From assembly GCA_003508835.1 (NCBI GenBank), contig PUFA01000027.1, positions 6,014,001 through 6,078,000 of the forward strand: DNA of 64,000 nt. Reading direction: 5' to 3'. This document shows positions 36,416 to 47,332 of the stretch, in pieces. Position 1 is the first letter of the stretch, and each line of letters begins with the position of its first letter. Under the pieces are notes generated by a model. The model was not told the DNA's origin, did no database searches, and saw only the letters and a program-made list of their open reading frames with translations. The DNA is from Eonycteris spelaea (Eukaryota > Chordata > Mammalia > Chiroptera > Pteropodidae). Position numbers and translations under genes: made by a program.

Positions 36416-37149
36416 AAACAAGCAAACACATACAAATACTCTGTATTACATTAAATATGATTATCATTTATTTTTACTTTGTTAAAACCTCTGGGGAAAA
36501 AAAAAAAGGATTCACTAATTGCAGATCCTTTCCAAACAAATGATACTCTGATTTAACATTTTTTTCAGTTAAGCCAGGGAATGGGAATAGTCACAGGTGA
36601 GTCAATGACTAATCAATCACAAGTGAGGCTGAAGGTCCATAACAGTGATGTCACACCTTCCCCAAACTTCTAGAAAAACATTTCAAATATCTTCCTAAGG
36701 CTTTACATGTATTTATATGTGCATTTTGACAATTGAAATACCTCAACTGCAGAAAGGAAGATAATAAAAAATATTGAATATAAAAAATTTGAATAAGAAT
36801 AATTCATCAACGATTGCTGGGATTGCTATGTATAGATACAAGGGATGTATACTGTGTATATGCAGGGTCACTCTGGACTTTTTCAGTAAGTAACGTGTAC
36901 ACTTGCAGCAATGCCGTGTCCTTTAGGATGGGATAACAAATAGGATGGTAAGAACTAAGTACTCTTTCTTTTACTGCTTTAATGGTTACTGTATTTGGTA
37001 TATATTGCCCTTCCAGAAGTTTTTCTGTGTACCACCTGATTCTATGCAAAATCCAAGCTGATATGCTGTAATAATTTTCAGTGTTAAAATAAAGGATCCA
37101 TGAGCTTTGAGTTAGGTTTTTTTTTTCTTCTTTTTTTCTTTTTTAAGTT
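36416..37149. other. unassigned DNA
   Basis: No named feature. The 80-codon minus-strand frame at 36807-37049 was examined and matches no family I know. A CRE-like TGATGTCAC lies near 36646. Confidence 0.45.
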
Positions 37150-37325
37150 TGTGCTCTCCATTTAAAATTTGCTCATCCTGGACATATTACTTAAGCTCTG
37201 TGTCTTCTTATCTCAAATGAGACAGTAATACTGAACTGCCTTGCAAGGTTTCTCTGAGAATTACTTCAGATTTTACAGAAATTACTTAAGAAGTCATAGT
37301 TTTTAATAAATGTTAATTAAAATGA
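37150..37325 (+). mobile_element. MIR SINE, sense
   Basis: CTGGACATATTACTTAAGCT, TCTTATCTCAAATGAGACAG and CCTTGCAAGGTTTCTCTGAG follow the MIR core and 3' half (cttgggcaagttacttaac, then cctcatctgtaaaatggg, then catagggttgttgtgagg). The end GTTTTTAATAAATGTTAATT fits the MIR tail. T-rich sequence replaces the head. Confidence 0.72.
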
Positions 37326-39299
37326 ATCCCACATTAAAAACTTTAAATTCTATTTGAATTCAGATTTGAATGTTTCTCTCTACTTCATAGCTAATATGAA
37401 TAGATAAAAACTTAACACTTTTATATATTTTATATAAAATGTGTGACTAATATTTTAATGAGAGAATTTAAAAACCCAAGCTCACTTTTTTAATTATCAT
37501 GGAGATATGCAAGACTCTCAAAATTACATTTATAATTTCAAGACCATGATTTATTGCTATTTTACATATATTTTATAAATATTTACATATTTGTAATATT
37601 TATAAAACCACTCAATATCAAGCCATTGCTTTCTTAAAACCATGAGAGTATAAACTTTGAAAGCTGATAGCTTGTGATGATAATTGTGCAAGCCCCAGTT
37701 CTAGTTTTATAGTAAAATAAATAAAAAGCTATTGATGCCTTTTTATGCTGTATTCAATGTTTATATCTAGAACACTAAATTCTCGCTTAAAGATACACAG
37801 AATAAATCAGTAGTTCTAAAGAGGACTTATGGCAAAACTCTTAAGATGGTATATCATTTCTGAGGAATAGAATTTTCTCACCAATATATCTATGCTGTTG
37901 CAAAATTGAGGTGCATTTGTTAATTCAAAACATAACTGTCAGATGCTTTATTTGAATGGAAACAGAAGATGAATGTTGCATAATGTTATGAAATCTTTGC
38001 CCATGGAAGTGGTCTCCTTCTCTCTCTCATTTAATATTATTATTTATCTTTTATATATTATTTATCGTATGTTTAAATTGCAAGTTATTATTTATCTTTC
38101 ATATTTACTTCCATGTGTGTATGTGTATGCGTGTGTGTGTGTGAGCATGTGTGTATTCCTTTGTATTTGTTTTGTGTTACTAGACCTCATTTTTAATCTC
38201 TTAGGAGAATTTGGAGACTGTAGAAATTGTTTTCTCTCTGATGGTTTCTTTTAGGGCTTTAAAGAATACATTTAAAACTATACTTCATGATTTGTTAGCT
38301 TTGGGAATGCAACAGTAATTATTGACTATTGCCAAAATGATGGGAGAATTAATACACTTAACATTCCTTTATATTTTAACTTCTTTCCAAATTCATGGCC
38401 AGGGAGGGTGTAAATAATCTTAAAAACAGACAGTGGCCCAGTTCTCCATGTTCAGAATTTTGTTTCTGTATCTTTATTTTAATTATAGGCAACCATGTTT
38501 ATATTAATATTTTACATATTTAGTATTTGTCATTTTTTTCAAAATACATTTTGTGTTCCCACTATTTAGTCTCATTATTGTATCTATGTGGATTCAATGC
38601 TTAGTGACATTTCTTTTATAGTATATCTTTTTTATTCCTTTTTTATTCTGACAAAGCTAATGTTAGATTCTAGTCACAAGTAGTAGTAATTGTTTTTGTC
38701 TTCACTTGACGTTGTCATATTTCCTAGTCAATGAACATTGCATAACATTTAAAAATACATTTCTTTCTATATGAAGGAAAATTTAGTTGGGTATCATATT
38801 TGGGGACTAAATAGCATAAGTCATTTTAATCTTCTAATATTGAATGCTGTGAACGTATTTTGCTATTTAAATTGCATCACACATTCTTTCTAATTTATTT
38901 ATTTATTCTGTAATTGTGTAGATATATCATATTTTTCATAGCTCTTAATTATTTATTTTTTCTCATTAACTTATGGTTTATTCTTTACTTTCTTGATTTT
39001 TTTCTTTAATTTTTTTTTGCTTTTCATTTTATAGATATTATTCATTACTTTCTATTTTATTTTATAATGGTACATGTTTCCTGAAAAGTGTTCTTATTTT
39101 TCTTGTGGAAAAGATTTCTAGAATGGAGTCTTCATCTTTTGCACATTATTATTTTCCTTAGAGGAAGGAGGATCCTGTAAATTTAGATCATGTTGCAAAC
39201 ATGTGGTTTAGTTTTAAAAAACTATATTTTTGCACTTTAAATATACTTGCAGTTCAGTGTCTTTATTTCTTTATAAACTCTCGTGGCTAATGTCATGGA
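37326..39299. other. unassigned AT-rich DNA
   Basis: No gene or named repeat. Parts between 38750 and 39100 may be old L1 antisense but cannot be aligned. The 93-codon frame at 37973-38254 runs through the GT tract and is not a gene. Confidence 0.4.
38114..38155. repeat. imperfect (GT)n tract
   Basis: GT-rich run with ATGTGT and GCGTGT interruptions. Confidence 0.85.
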
Positions 39300-39380
39300 T
39301 GTGGTAGTGTGGTAAGAGTAGAAATAAATCCAGGTCTCCTGACATTTAGACAAGTATAATAACTAAAACATTGCTAAGTA
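39300..39380 (-). mobile_element. MIR fragment, antisense (weak)
   Basis: AATCCAGGTCTCCTGACATT is the antisense MIR B-box-side segment (aacccaggtctcctgac). Little else aligns. Confidence 0.45.
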
Positions 39381-40289
39381 TGGTACCCAGTGAATAAAGA
39401 TAAGTAGTCAATTTGAGAAAGATTTATAGAAAGCTGGTGGTTTTATACTTATCTCCTTATATTTTAGGTCTGAAGAGATAAAACTCTTAGCAACCACTTT
39501 TAATATCAAGTATTACTCTTTACATGCTGTTTTTTAATTTATGCAGGTATAATAATAATAGTCAAATAAGAGTCTGACATTAAAATAAAATTGAAAAATG
39601 AAGATAACTGGAACTTAAACACTGTATGTTTTATTTTTATTCTATTTTTTTAAAGAAAATAATATATACTTTATGTTACTCTGAAACTTGATTTTCACTT
39701 TCTATAATGTCACTTTCTTTGGAAGCAATACTTACAGCTTGTTTTCATTACCCTAGCATGTGACATCAATCTACAGCAAAAAGCACTCAACTATTGATGT
39801 ACATTAAGGAACCTATGTTTGCAAAATGTTTACCTTTCAAACACTGCTGAAGTGAATATATTTTTACTCATAATTTTATGCTTAAGATACCCAAAACTCT
39901 ACTATTATATGTATTGCCAATAATTTCCCTAGTCTTTGATCTTTTGACTACAGTAAATTTTGCAAGACAGAATTTTTATTTTATATGGTAAATTTTTTCA
40001 GTATTTTCTTTTGCTGCATCTGAGTTTCCACACTTGGTTAAGGCAATGACTTATACTTGTGAGATTCCACCTATATTCTCCTATATATTTTCTTATAATT
40101 TATTTTATTTTTATTATTTATATACCTATTATCTATTATTTATTATATATCTATGAATCTATTATGCCTCAATTTGATATCTAATTATCTAAAAGATTGC
40201 ATATATTATTAATGTTTTTATATGTATATATACAAATGTCTTCCATCTGGAATTTTTTTACATGGTATTTTATATGAGAGAATGTGTTT
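39381..40289. other. unassigned AT-rich DNA
   Basis: No named feature. The stretch near 40080-40160 is TTTAT-rich low complexity. Confidence 0.45.
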
Positions 40290-41400
40290 TCTTCTGAAGT
40301 AATATCTAATTATGCCAGCATTATTTAAAACAAACCATCCTTTGGTTTAAATTGCACATTATTGCATATGAATTCCTCATATTAACTTTGATAAATTCCT
40401 GTACTCTCTATTTTATTGTACTAAATAGTTTTTATATTACTGTGCAAATACCATATGGATGATCACTGTAGCATTATAATGAATTATAATATCTGGTAGG
40501 GCAAGTCTTTTTAAATAATTATTGTTATTTCTTAAGAGTAGCATAATATTCTCCTATATAGTTGTATAATAGTTCCAATTGATGAAAATGTAGGGTTTTT
40601 TTTTAAATTATTATTGCGAGTTCCCTTTCTGTTCTAACTTCATTTCTAATAGTCTAAGTTCTCCTTTGCGCTTATTTCCTTACTGCGAGTGCTTTACTTA
40701 ACCTTTCTTTTAGAGCAGGTCTGCTGGCAACAGACTCATAATTTTCCTTCTGCTGAGAATATCTTTATTTAACCTTAATTTCTGTTGGATATTTTAACTA
40801 GTTATAGAATTCTACTTGGTGATTTTTTTTTTCTTTTAGCCCTTGAAAAATATGCCATACCCTCTGGCTTCCATAATTCTTGAGAAATTCACTGTAATTC
40901 AAATTTTTCATTCTCCTTTAGCTAATGCATTGCTTCTCTGACTGCTTTAAAGACTTTCTACTTTGCCTTTAATTTTTCAGACATGTTATTATGATGTGTC
41001 TGGGCATTAAAGTCTCTTGATTTATCATGTTTGGGGTTTGCTGAGCTTCCTGAATTTGTAGGTTTATGCCCTATACCAATTAGAAGTTTTCAGCCATCAT
41101 TTTCAAATAATTTTTTTGGCACTATATTCTTTCTCCTCTCCTACTGTGATTCCAATGACACACATGTTAGATGTATATTATTATTATCTCATTGATCCCT
41201 GGAGCTCTGTTTAATTTCTCTTAATTTATTTACTCTCTGTTGTTTAATTTAGCTGATTTTTTTGCTTTATTTCTGAGTTTACTGACTGATTTCTCTATCA
41301 TCTGCATTCTGCTATTGAGCCTATTAAATGTGATTTTTGCTTTGCTTGCTGTATTTTTAGTTCTAAAAATTTCCACTTGTTTCTTTTCTATATATGTATG
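40290..41400 (-). mobile_element. old L1M with deleted ORF2, antisense
   Basis: The first 290 bp read as antisense ORF2 (CTGTACTCTCTATTTTATTG near 40400, ACCATATGGATGATCACTGT near 40450). From about 40600 the sequence is antisense ORF1: AGAGCAGGTCTGCTGGCAAC near 40711, CTGCTGAGAATATCTTTATT, TATTATGATGTGTCTGGGCA near 40987, CTGAGCTTCCTGAATTTGTA and ATTCCAATGACACACATGTT near 41149. The two parts are in normal L1 order, but everything between them is missing. The 74- and 100-codon frames over 41230-41542 are ORF1 remnants or chance. Confidence 0.7.
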
Positions 41401-41429
41401 TATATGTTTATGTATGTTTCTACACATAT

Positions 41430-41487
41430 TGTGTGTATGCATGCACATGCACACTCACACACGCACACACACACACTCACACACCCC
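41430..41487. repeat. imperfect (CA)n tract
   Basis: CA-rich run with TGC and CTC interruptions. Confidence 0.85.
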
Positions 41488-41787
41488 AGATGGTTTTATG
41501 AATGGGCCTCTCAGGATGTGGCCAGTTAATACTCAGATTTAAAGGATTTCTTTCCCCAGATTCTTTCTCTCCATTTTCCTCCCTTTACTTTATAGTTGAG
41601 GAAGGGATCTGTTTTATGTGCACTTGTACACCTAATGCAGAGTAGATATCATCAATACAACTTCATCCAAAGTTTCTGTCCCACCAAGTGAGTTACAAAA
41701 AGCAGTGATGTGTCAATATTTTATTTTTTTTAAAAAAGAAAAAATCCGTCAGAAAATACTATTTATTAAAGATGAGCATTGAGACAC

Positions 41788-43140
41788 ATTCATCAACAAA
41801 TATATTATTAAGCATCTACATTGGATAGGAATATTCTAGCACTGGGAATATTTCACTAGGCAAAACAGAAAAGTGTCAGTATCAATGAATCATACACTAA
41901 TTGAGATGTCATAAAATAAACATAAACACACCAATGTATAATATTTAATTATTGCTTAGAATTTGAAAAAGATAAGGAAGAGTCAGGGAGATTAAGGATT
42001 TCCAGGGTTGGGAGAGATGTGTTCATTTCGATAAAGTGTCCAGTGAAGACCTCTTTGCTGTTAACATTTTCCTACTAAAGGAAGTAGGAGAATACACTGT
42101 GAAGACTTTGTTCGGAAGAATGTTCTAAAAGGTAGTAAAACAAGAACAAAAGTTTAGAAATGGCAGCATATTTGACATATCTAAGGATACTAGGAGGCCA
42201 CTGTGGCTGAAATATAGTGAGCAAGGAAACGTGGTAGAAAATGACATCAAAGAGCAGGAGGGAGGCAGTTCATCTAGGGATGGATAACTCATGGTAAGTC
42301 TTTGAGTTTTTCACTGAGTAACCTAAAATATACTGAAGTGCGTTAAGGAGAGGAGTGATATTATCTAGCCTAATGTGTAAAGGAAACATTATATTTGTGC
42401 TAAGGGGGTACTCTAGTGTATAGGAGTATCTTGAGTTTTATCCAGGGGTTGGAGATAAAGAGGTGAGAAATGGTCACATTTTGGCTATAATTTGGATATA
42501 GAACCAACAAAATATGTTAATGGAATATATATGGAATGGAAGAAAAATAAAGATAGAGAAGTCAAGTCAAGATGGTCTTCACTTAATCTTCATAAACAGG
42601 AAGAAGAATGGAGTTGATATTTACAGAGATGGAGTAGACTACAGGAACTGATTTGTTCACAGAAGATCAAGAGATCTTTGTAGAAGTTAGTTAGGTATAT
42701 AAGCATCACATTATGGAGGAATCTAAAGCTGAACTTTTAGGGTTGTCAGTATAATAAAACTATTTAAAGCCACAAGATTGGATATATTGACTTTAAGAAG
42801 TAGTAGGTTAAGAAAATGTAAACTCTCAAGGTTGATTTCCAGAGCACCCAAACATTCAAATTTCAAAAACATAAGAACAGCAAAGGAGTCTTAGAAGAGG
42901 CAGCTGATAAAATAAGAAAAGAAACTAAGATAGGTAATGTGGTGTACTGCAAGCCAAGTTGAAGAGAGTGTTTTAGAAAGGAAGGCATGGTCAAGCAATG
43001 TCAAATGCACTGTAGACCAAGTCAGAAGAGGTCTAAGAGCTGAGCATTTTATTGGGCAAAATAGAAAGACTGTTTACTTTGACCATAATCGATTTCAATG
43101 GTGGAGATGAAAGCCTAATTGGAGTAGGATAAAGAAAAAA
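41788..43140 (-). mobile_element. L2, about 1.35 kb, antisense
   Basis: Begins with the antisense tail (CATCAACAAATATATTATTA, TTCTAGCACTGGGAATATTT). It continues through CCAGTGAAGACCTCTTTGCT near 42041, AGGAGGCCACTGTGGCTGAA near 42192, AGAGGAGTGATATTATCTAG near 42351 and AAGAGAGTGTTTTAGAAAGG near 42962. The last landmark is the GATGAAAGCCTAATTGGAGT segment near 43107. This is the L2 3' region and part of its ORF, read in antisense and well ordered despite age. Confidence 0.82.
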
Positions 43141-43477
43141 CAAGAATATATTCTCCTTGGGCCAACATGATGGCAGTAACATAGTATTTGAGTATCCTCA
43201 ATCCATCTGAAGGGAACTCTCCTTAAATTTCAAGAACATCTTCAAAAAGTAGGAAAACCAATTATTTTACTATTTAAATAGTTCAGCTTAAGACATCTGG
43301 ATGGTTAGATCTAAATGGTACCAAAGTAGATGATGAGAAATGGTTTTCTTCTTTAAGAAGAATCAACAGGATTTCCTGAAAGACAGAGAGAGGCATCTGA
43401 GATGACTCTGAGGTTCTTAACAAGGCATCTGAAATGGTATAGTAGCCTTAACTGAAGTGACAGTGATTTTTCTTTTT
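43141..43477. other. unassigned DNA between two L2 copies
   Basis: No named feature. Confidence 0.4.
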
Positions 43478-43830
43478 AAAGAGCAAGTCAAGTCATGACA
43501 TATAGCTGCTTAAAATCTTTCAATGGTTTCTCGATTAATTCACAGTAAAATCTGAAGTTCTTATTATGGTATATACCATCACACTACTAAATAACCTCTT
43601 CTGTAGTACTTATAGATTAAATTCTTATCTGACAATCAATTTTATGTAACCATATATAATATTACTTGTTTTTCATATATTAACTTCTATTTATATATCT
43701 TTTCTACATAAAAGAATGATAAGCCTCCTAAAATTGAAGATGCTACCTTTCCCAGGACTTATTTATAGTGTATGTATGTAGATAGAAGATGTTCACATAA
43801 ATCTTTTTAGTAAATAAAAGAAGTATCATA
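43478..43830 (+). mobile_element. L2 3' end, sense
   Basis: GCTGCTTAAAATCTTTCAAT and GTAAAATCTGAAGTTCTTAT match L2 (ctgcttaaaaccctccaa, then taaagtccaaagtcctta). The rest is degraded to an end near AGTAAATAAAAGAAGTATC. It lies in opposite orientation to the L2 at 41788. Confidence 0.6.
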
Positions 43831-44006
43831 ACAGTAACTCTTGCTTTGTATATATCTGTCATAAGTATGATATAAAAATGGTTAAAGTTCTAAGAGTTCT
43901 GGAAGTATGGAAATGTCTCTGTAGACATTTAATGATAGCTATGAGACTATACAGGTTTTCAAAAGTATACTGGCCAATATATCATTTTTTTTCTGGCTAC
44001 AAAATT

Positions 44007-44025
44007 AGTTTCACAATTTATTTTA
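44007..44025. repeat. target-site duplication, left copy
   Basis: AGTTTCACAATTTATTTTA flanks the 3' (poly(A)) side of the L1 that follows. The right copy at 47232-47249 differs by one base gap. Confidence 0.75.
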
Positions 44026-44349
44026 TTTTTTGCATAATTTGAAAAACTTTTTCAATTACAGTTTACATACAATATTATATTGGTTTCAGGTATACAATAT
44101 AGTGATTAGACAGTTATATAATTTACAAAGTGATCACCCCAACAAATTAATACTCATCTGATATCATAGTTATTACAAAATATTGACTATATTTCTTATG
44201 CTTTACTTTACATTCTCATGACTATTTTGTAACCACTAATTTATACTTTTTAATCCCTTCACCTTTTTGCCCATTCCCTTAACCCTCCCCAATCTGGCAG
44301 TCATTCAGATATTCTGTGTATCTATGAGTTTATGCCTTTATTTTGTTCT

Positions 44350-44538
44350 TTAGTTTCCACATATAAGTGAAATCACATGATAGTTTTCTTTCTCTGTCTG
44401 ACTTATTTCACTCAGCACAACACCCTCTAGGTCCATCCATGTTGTTGCAGATGGCAAGGTTTTATTTTTTATGGCTGAGTAATATTTCATTGTATATATG
44501 TACCACCTCTTCTTTAGCCATTCATCCATTGCCTCCAT
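44350..44538 (-). pseudogene. L1 ORF2 C-terminal remnant
   Basis: The 62-codon frame carries the typical end of L1 ORF2, with a YYSAIKNK stretch, a TTWMDLEGV stretch and a final SEISQTE...SLICG segment. It is fused by the internal deletion to endonuclease-domain sequence upstream, so no complete ORF2 exists. Confidence 0.8.
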
Positions 44539-45564
44539 ACACAGAAGTGGAATTACTGGGTCTTTCTTTATCTTGTTTTAGTCTTTGTTTTAAAGTCTTT
44601 TTTTTTTTTTTGCTGGAATAAGTATTGTTACCCCAGCTTTTTTGTTTGTTTGTTTCCATTTCATGAAATATCTTTTTTTTATCCCTTACTTTCAGTCTAC
44701 TTACGTCTTTCAATCTGAAGTGAGTCTCTTACAGGCAACATATGTGAGAGTCTGAAAAGTTTCCTTATCCATTCAACCACAAATACCTTTGATTGGAACA
44801 TTTAATCCATTTTCATTTAAAGTAATTGTTGATAGATATGTACTTATTGACATTTTATTATTCATATTTTTAATTTTTTCCCTTTCTTCTTAAAAAAAGT
44901 CCCTGTAACATTTCTTGTAATACTGGTTTGGGGGTGATGAACTCCTTTAGCTTTTTCTTGTCTGGGAAGCTCTTCATCTGTCCTTCGATTCTAAACAATA
45001 GCTTTGCTGGGTAGATTAATTGTGGTTGTAGGTCCTTGCTTTTCATCACTTTGACTATTTCTTGCCAATTCTTCTGGCCTGTACAGTTTCTGTTGAGAAA
45101 TCAGCTGACAGTTTTATGAGTGCTCTCCTGTAAGTAACTAACTGCTTTTCTCTTGCTACTTTTAAGATTCTCTCTTTGTCTTTAACCTTTGGCATTTTAA
45201 TTATGATGTGTCTTTGCATAAGCCTCTTTGGGTTTATTTTGTTTGGGACTCTCTGAGCTTCTTAGGCTTGTATGTCTATTTTCCTTGCCAGTTTAGAGAA
45301 GTCATCATTATTTCTTCAAATAGGTTTTCAATTCCTTGCTCTCTCTCTCTTCTTCTTTTGGTACCCCAATGATGTGAACATTGGTATGCTTGATTTATTC
45401 TAGAGGCCCCTTAAACTATTCTCATGTTTTTGGATTCTTTTACCTTTTGCTGTTCTGGTTGGCTATTTTCTGCTACCTTGTCTTCTAAATTGCTTATTCA
45501 ATCCTTTTCTTCATATAATCTACTGTTGATCTCTCTAATGTATTTTTCATTTCAGTTATTGTAT

Positions 45565-45774
45565 TCATTTTTGACTGGTCCCTTTTATGTTTTCTATCTT
45601 CATTTTTGTATTTCCTATTTCTTTGTGGAAGTACTGACTGAGATCATTGAGCATTCTTATAAACAGTGTTTTGAACTCTGCATCAAGTAGATTACTTGTC
45701 TCTATTTTGTTTATTTCATTTTCGGAAGCTTTGTTCCATTCTTTCATTTGGGACATATTTCTTGGTCTCCCCAT
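45565..45774 (-). pseudogene. L1 ORF1 N-terminal remnant
   Basis: The frame starts MGRPRNMSQMKEWNKASENE, which I recognise as the usual N-terminus of ORF1p in Laurasiatherian-type L1s, leading into the coiled-coil. The frame stops after 69 codons. ORF1-derived sequence continues without an open frame to about 44900, including antisense landmarks for the C-terminal domain such as TTTAATTATGATGTGTCTTT near 45197. ORF1p normally binds L1 RNA as a trimer. This copy cannot make it. Confidence 0.82.
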
Positions 45775-47231
45775 TTTGGTTGTTTCTCTGTGTTTGTTTC
45801 TATGTACTAGATAGGACTGCTATGTCTCCTAGTTATAGTAGAGTGCCTTATTAGTAGGTGTTCTGTGGGGCCCACTGGTGCAGTATCCCTGTTCACCTGA
45901 GTTGGGTGCTCTGGGTGTGTCCTTTGTGTGGGTTGTGTGTGCCCTTCTGTTGTTTGAGTCCTGGTTGCTGTTTGTACATCAGTGAGAGGGACAGACCCTC
46001 AAGCCAATTGGATGTGAGGACTGGCTATGACCACAGTGGGGGAGCTGTTGTGAAGAGGGTGACCCTACTGAGCAGGATTTGCTTTAACAGGGCTTTGTTG
46101 CCTGCCCTGTCTGCCCTTTGGGTGTGTTATTTGTGGAGGCTGCATGGTGCTCTTGTGTAATCTAAAGCTGCACACTGGCTGTGTTGATTCTGGGTCCTCT
46201 TGGGAAGGGTTCTATTGCAGTCCAAGTTCAGCCAATGTCTGTACCCTGCCTGGAGCCACTTGGTATGAGCTACATAATGATCTGCAGATGGTTGCCACCT
46301 GTGGTGGGCTTGGAGGCACCTGGGAGAGGCTAGGCTGCAAACTGAGGCTGGCTGCTGCTAGTGCTGGGCTTGGAGCTGCTTAGCAAGAGGTACGGGGCAT
46401 GCTGAGGCCAGATGCTGCTTATATGAGGTTCGTGAACTTTTGAGAGATTTTAGAAAAGTCAGCAGTATGAGCCAAGACAGGCTGTATGTTTGGTAAAGCT
46501 TCTGGAAGCAGCTTGGGTGGGCCCATAAATTGGGAGGGGCAGGGTCTTAGGGAATCACCAGGGAAGGGCAAATGGTGTTAGCAGCTTGATGGAGCCTCAA
46601 ATATGATTCCTGCCTCTGTCTATACGCGGGATGTGGGGAGGGCTCAAAAGATGAAGAATGGCCTCTGCCAGCACTTCTGTCCAGGAGAAAGCTGTTCCTC
46701 CAGCCCTCGCCATGAAGTCAAACAACTCGGTTTTCCCCTATGTCCCTGGCATGTTGCACATTGCTGCTCCAGAGCTGGAGCTCAGAGCGAGTGAGTCTGT
46801 CAGCAAGTAAGTCTGTGTTAGGGTCCTTTAAGAGGTGTGCCTGGGACTCCAGCAACACTGTCTCACTCAACAAGAAATTTGGCTGGTTTCACAAGCAGAA
46901 GTTGTGAGGATTTCTCTCCCTGGCACTAGAAACCTGGGCTAGGGAGCTTGGTGTGGGGCTGGGACCCCTGGCTTCTCCAGGAGTACCTCCACAGGAGAGA
47001 TATTCCTCCCAATTTTCAACCACCACACATGAGTGTGGACTTGCCTGTTTGCATCTCTGCCCCTCTTATCAGTCTCACGTGGCTTCCTTTGTATGTTCTT
47101 GGCTGTAGGACTTCTGTACAGCTAGATTTCAGGTGATTCTCAATGAAGGTTGTTCTGTAATTTAGTTGTAATTTGATGTGGTTGTGAGAAGAGGCAAGCA
47201 TGGTGTTTATCTACTCTGCCACTTGACCAGG
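45775..47231 (-). promoter_or_regulatory. L1 5' UTR (relic of the internal promoter)
   Basis: About 1.45 kb between ORF1 and the 5' end of the L1. It is the most G+C-rich stretch of the window. It includes a run of 60 bp tandem units at 46180-46479. In active L1s the 5' UTR carries the RNA polymerase II promoter. Whether this copy retains activity cannot be told. The short + strand frames in this interval are UTR artefacts. Confidence 0.7.
46180..46479 (-). repeat. 60 bp tandem units in the L1 5' UTR
   Basis: Units begin at 46180, 46240, 46300, 46360 and, weakly, 46420 on the + strand, each with a T/A-GTG-like start and a CTTGGAG-like core. Units 3 and 4 match at about 40 of 60 positions without gaps. 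The outer units are more diverged. Confidence 0.6.
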
Positions 47232-47249
47232 AGTTTCACATTTATTTTA
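47232..47249. repeat. target-site duplication, right copy
   Basis: AGTTTCACATTTATTTTA, next to the 5' end of the L1, pairs with 44007-44025. Confidence 0.75.
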
Positions 47250-47278
47250 CTTGATATATAAAGTATATGTAAAATAGA

Positions 47279-47295
47279 TAATAATAATAATAATA

Positions 47296-47331
<36 letters not shown>

Positions 47332-47332
47332 G
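47279..47332. repeat. (AAT)n microsatellite
   Basis: About 18 AAT/ATA units with two AGT interruptions. Confidence 0.95.

Larger units (their letters stand above)
44026..47231 (-). mobile_element. HAL1-like internally deleted L1 with 5' UTR
   Basis: A 3.2 kb L1 on the minus strand with both ends present. In sense order it has a GC-rich 5' UTR (47231-45775), ORF1 starting at 45774, the first part of the ORF2 endonuclease domain (about 44850-44570) and then a direct jump at about 44560 to the ORF2 C-terminal tail and 3' UTR (44560-44026). The 5' end, whose complement reads CTCTGCCACTTGACCAG at 47214-47230, and the AATTACAGTTTACATACAAT-type 3' end are of the bat-like L1 kind. The RT domain is missing. 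Target-site duplications frame it. This matches the architecture of half-L1 (HAL1) elements, though a private deletion in a single L1 is also possible. Confidence 0.85.

Noticed and set aside
36807..37049. 80-codon minus-strand frame considered as a transposase remnant
   Set aside because: I could not match it to any mariner, hAT or Tigger motif, and no terminal inverted repeats were found.
46180..46479. 60 bp units considered as a CRISPR-like or satellite array
   Set aside because: There are no identical repeats with variable spacers; units are diverged, adjacent and belong to an L1 5' UTR in mammalian DNA.
45858..47136. Several + strand frames in a GC-rich stretch that could suggest exons or a CpG island
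   Set aside because: The stretch is the L1 5' UTR in antisense, fixed by the ORF1 start at 45774 and the L1 5' end at 47231.
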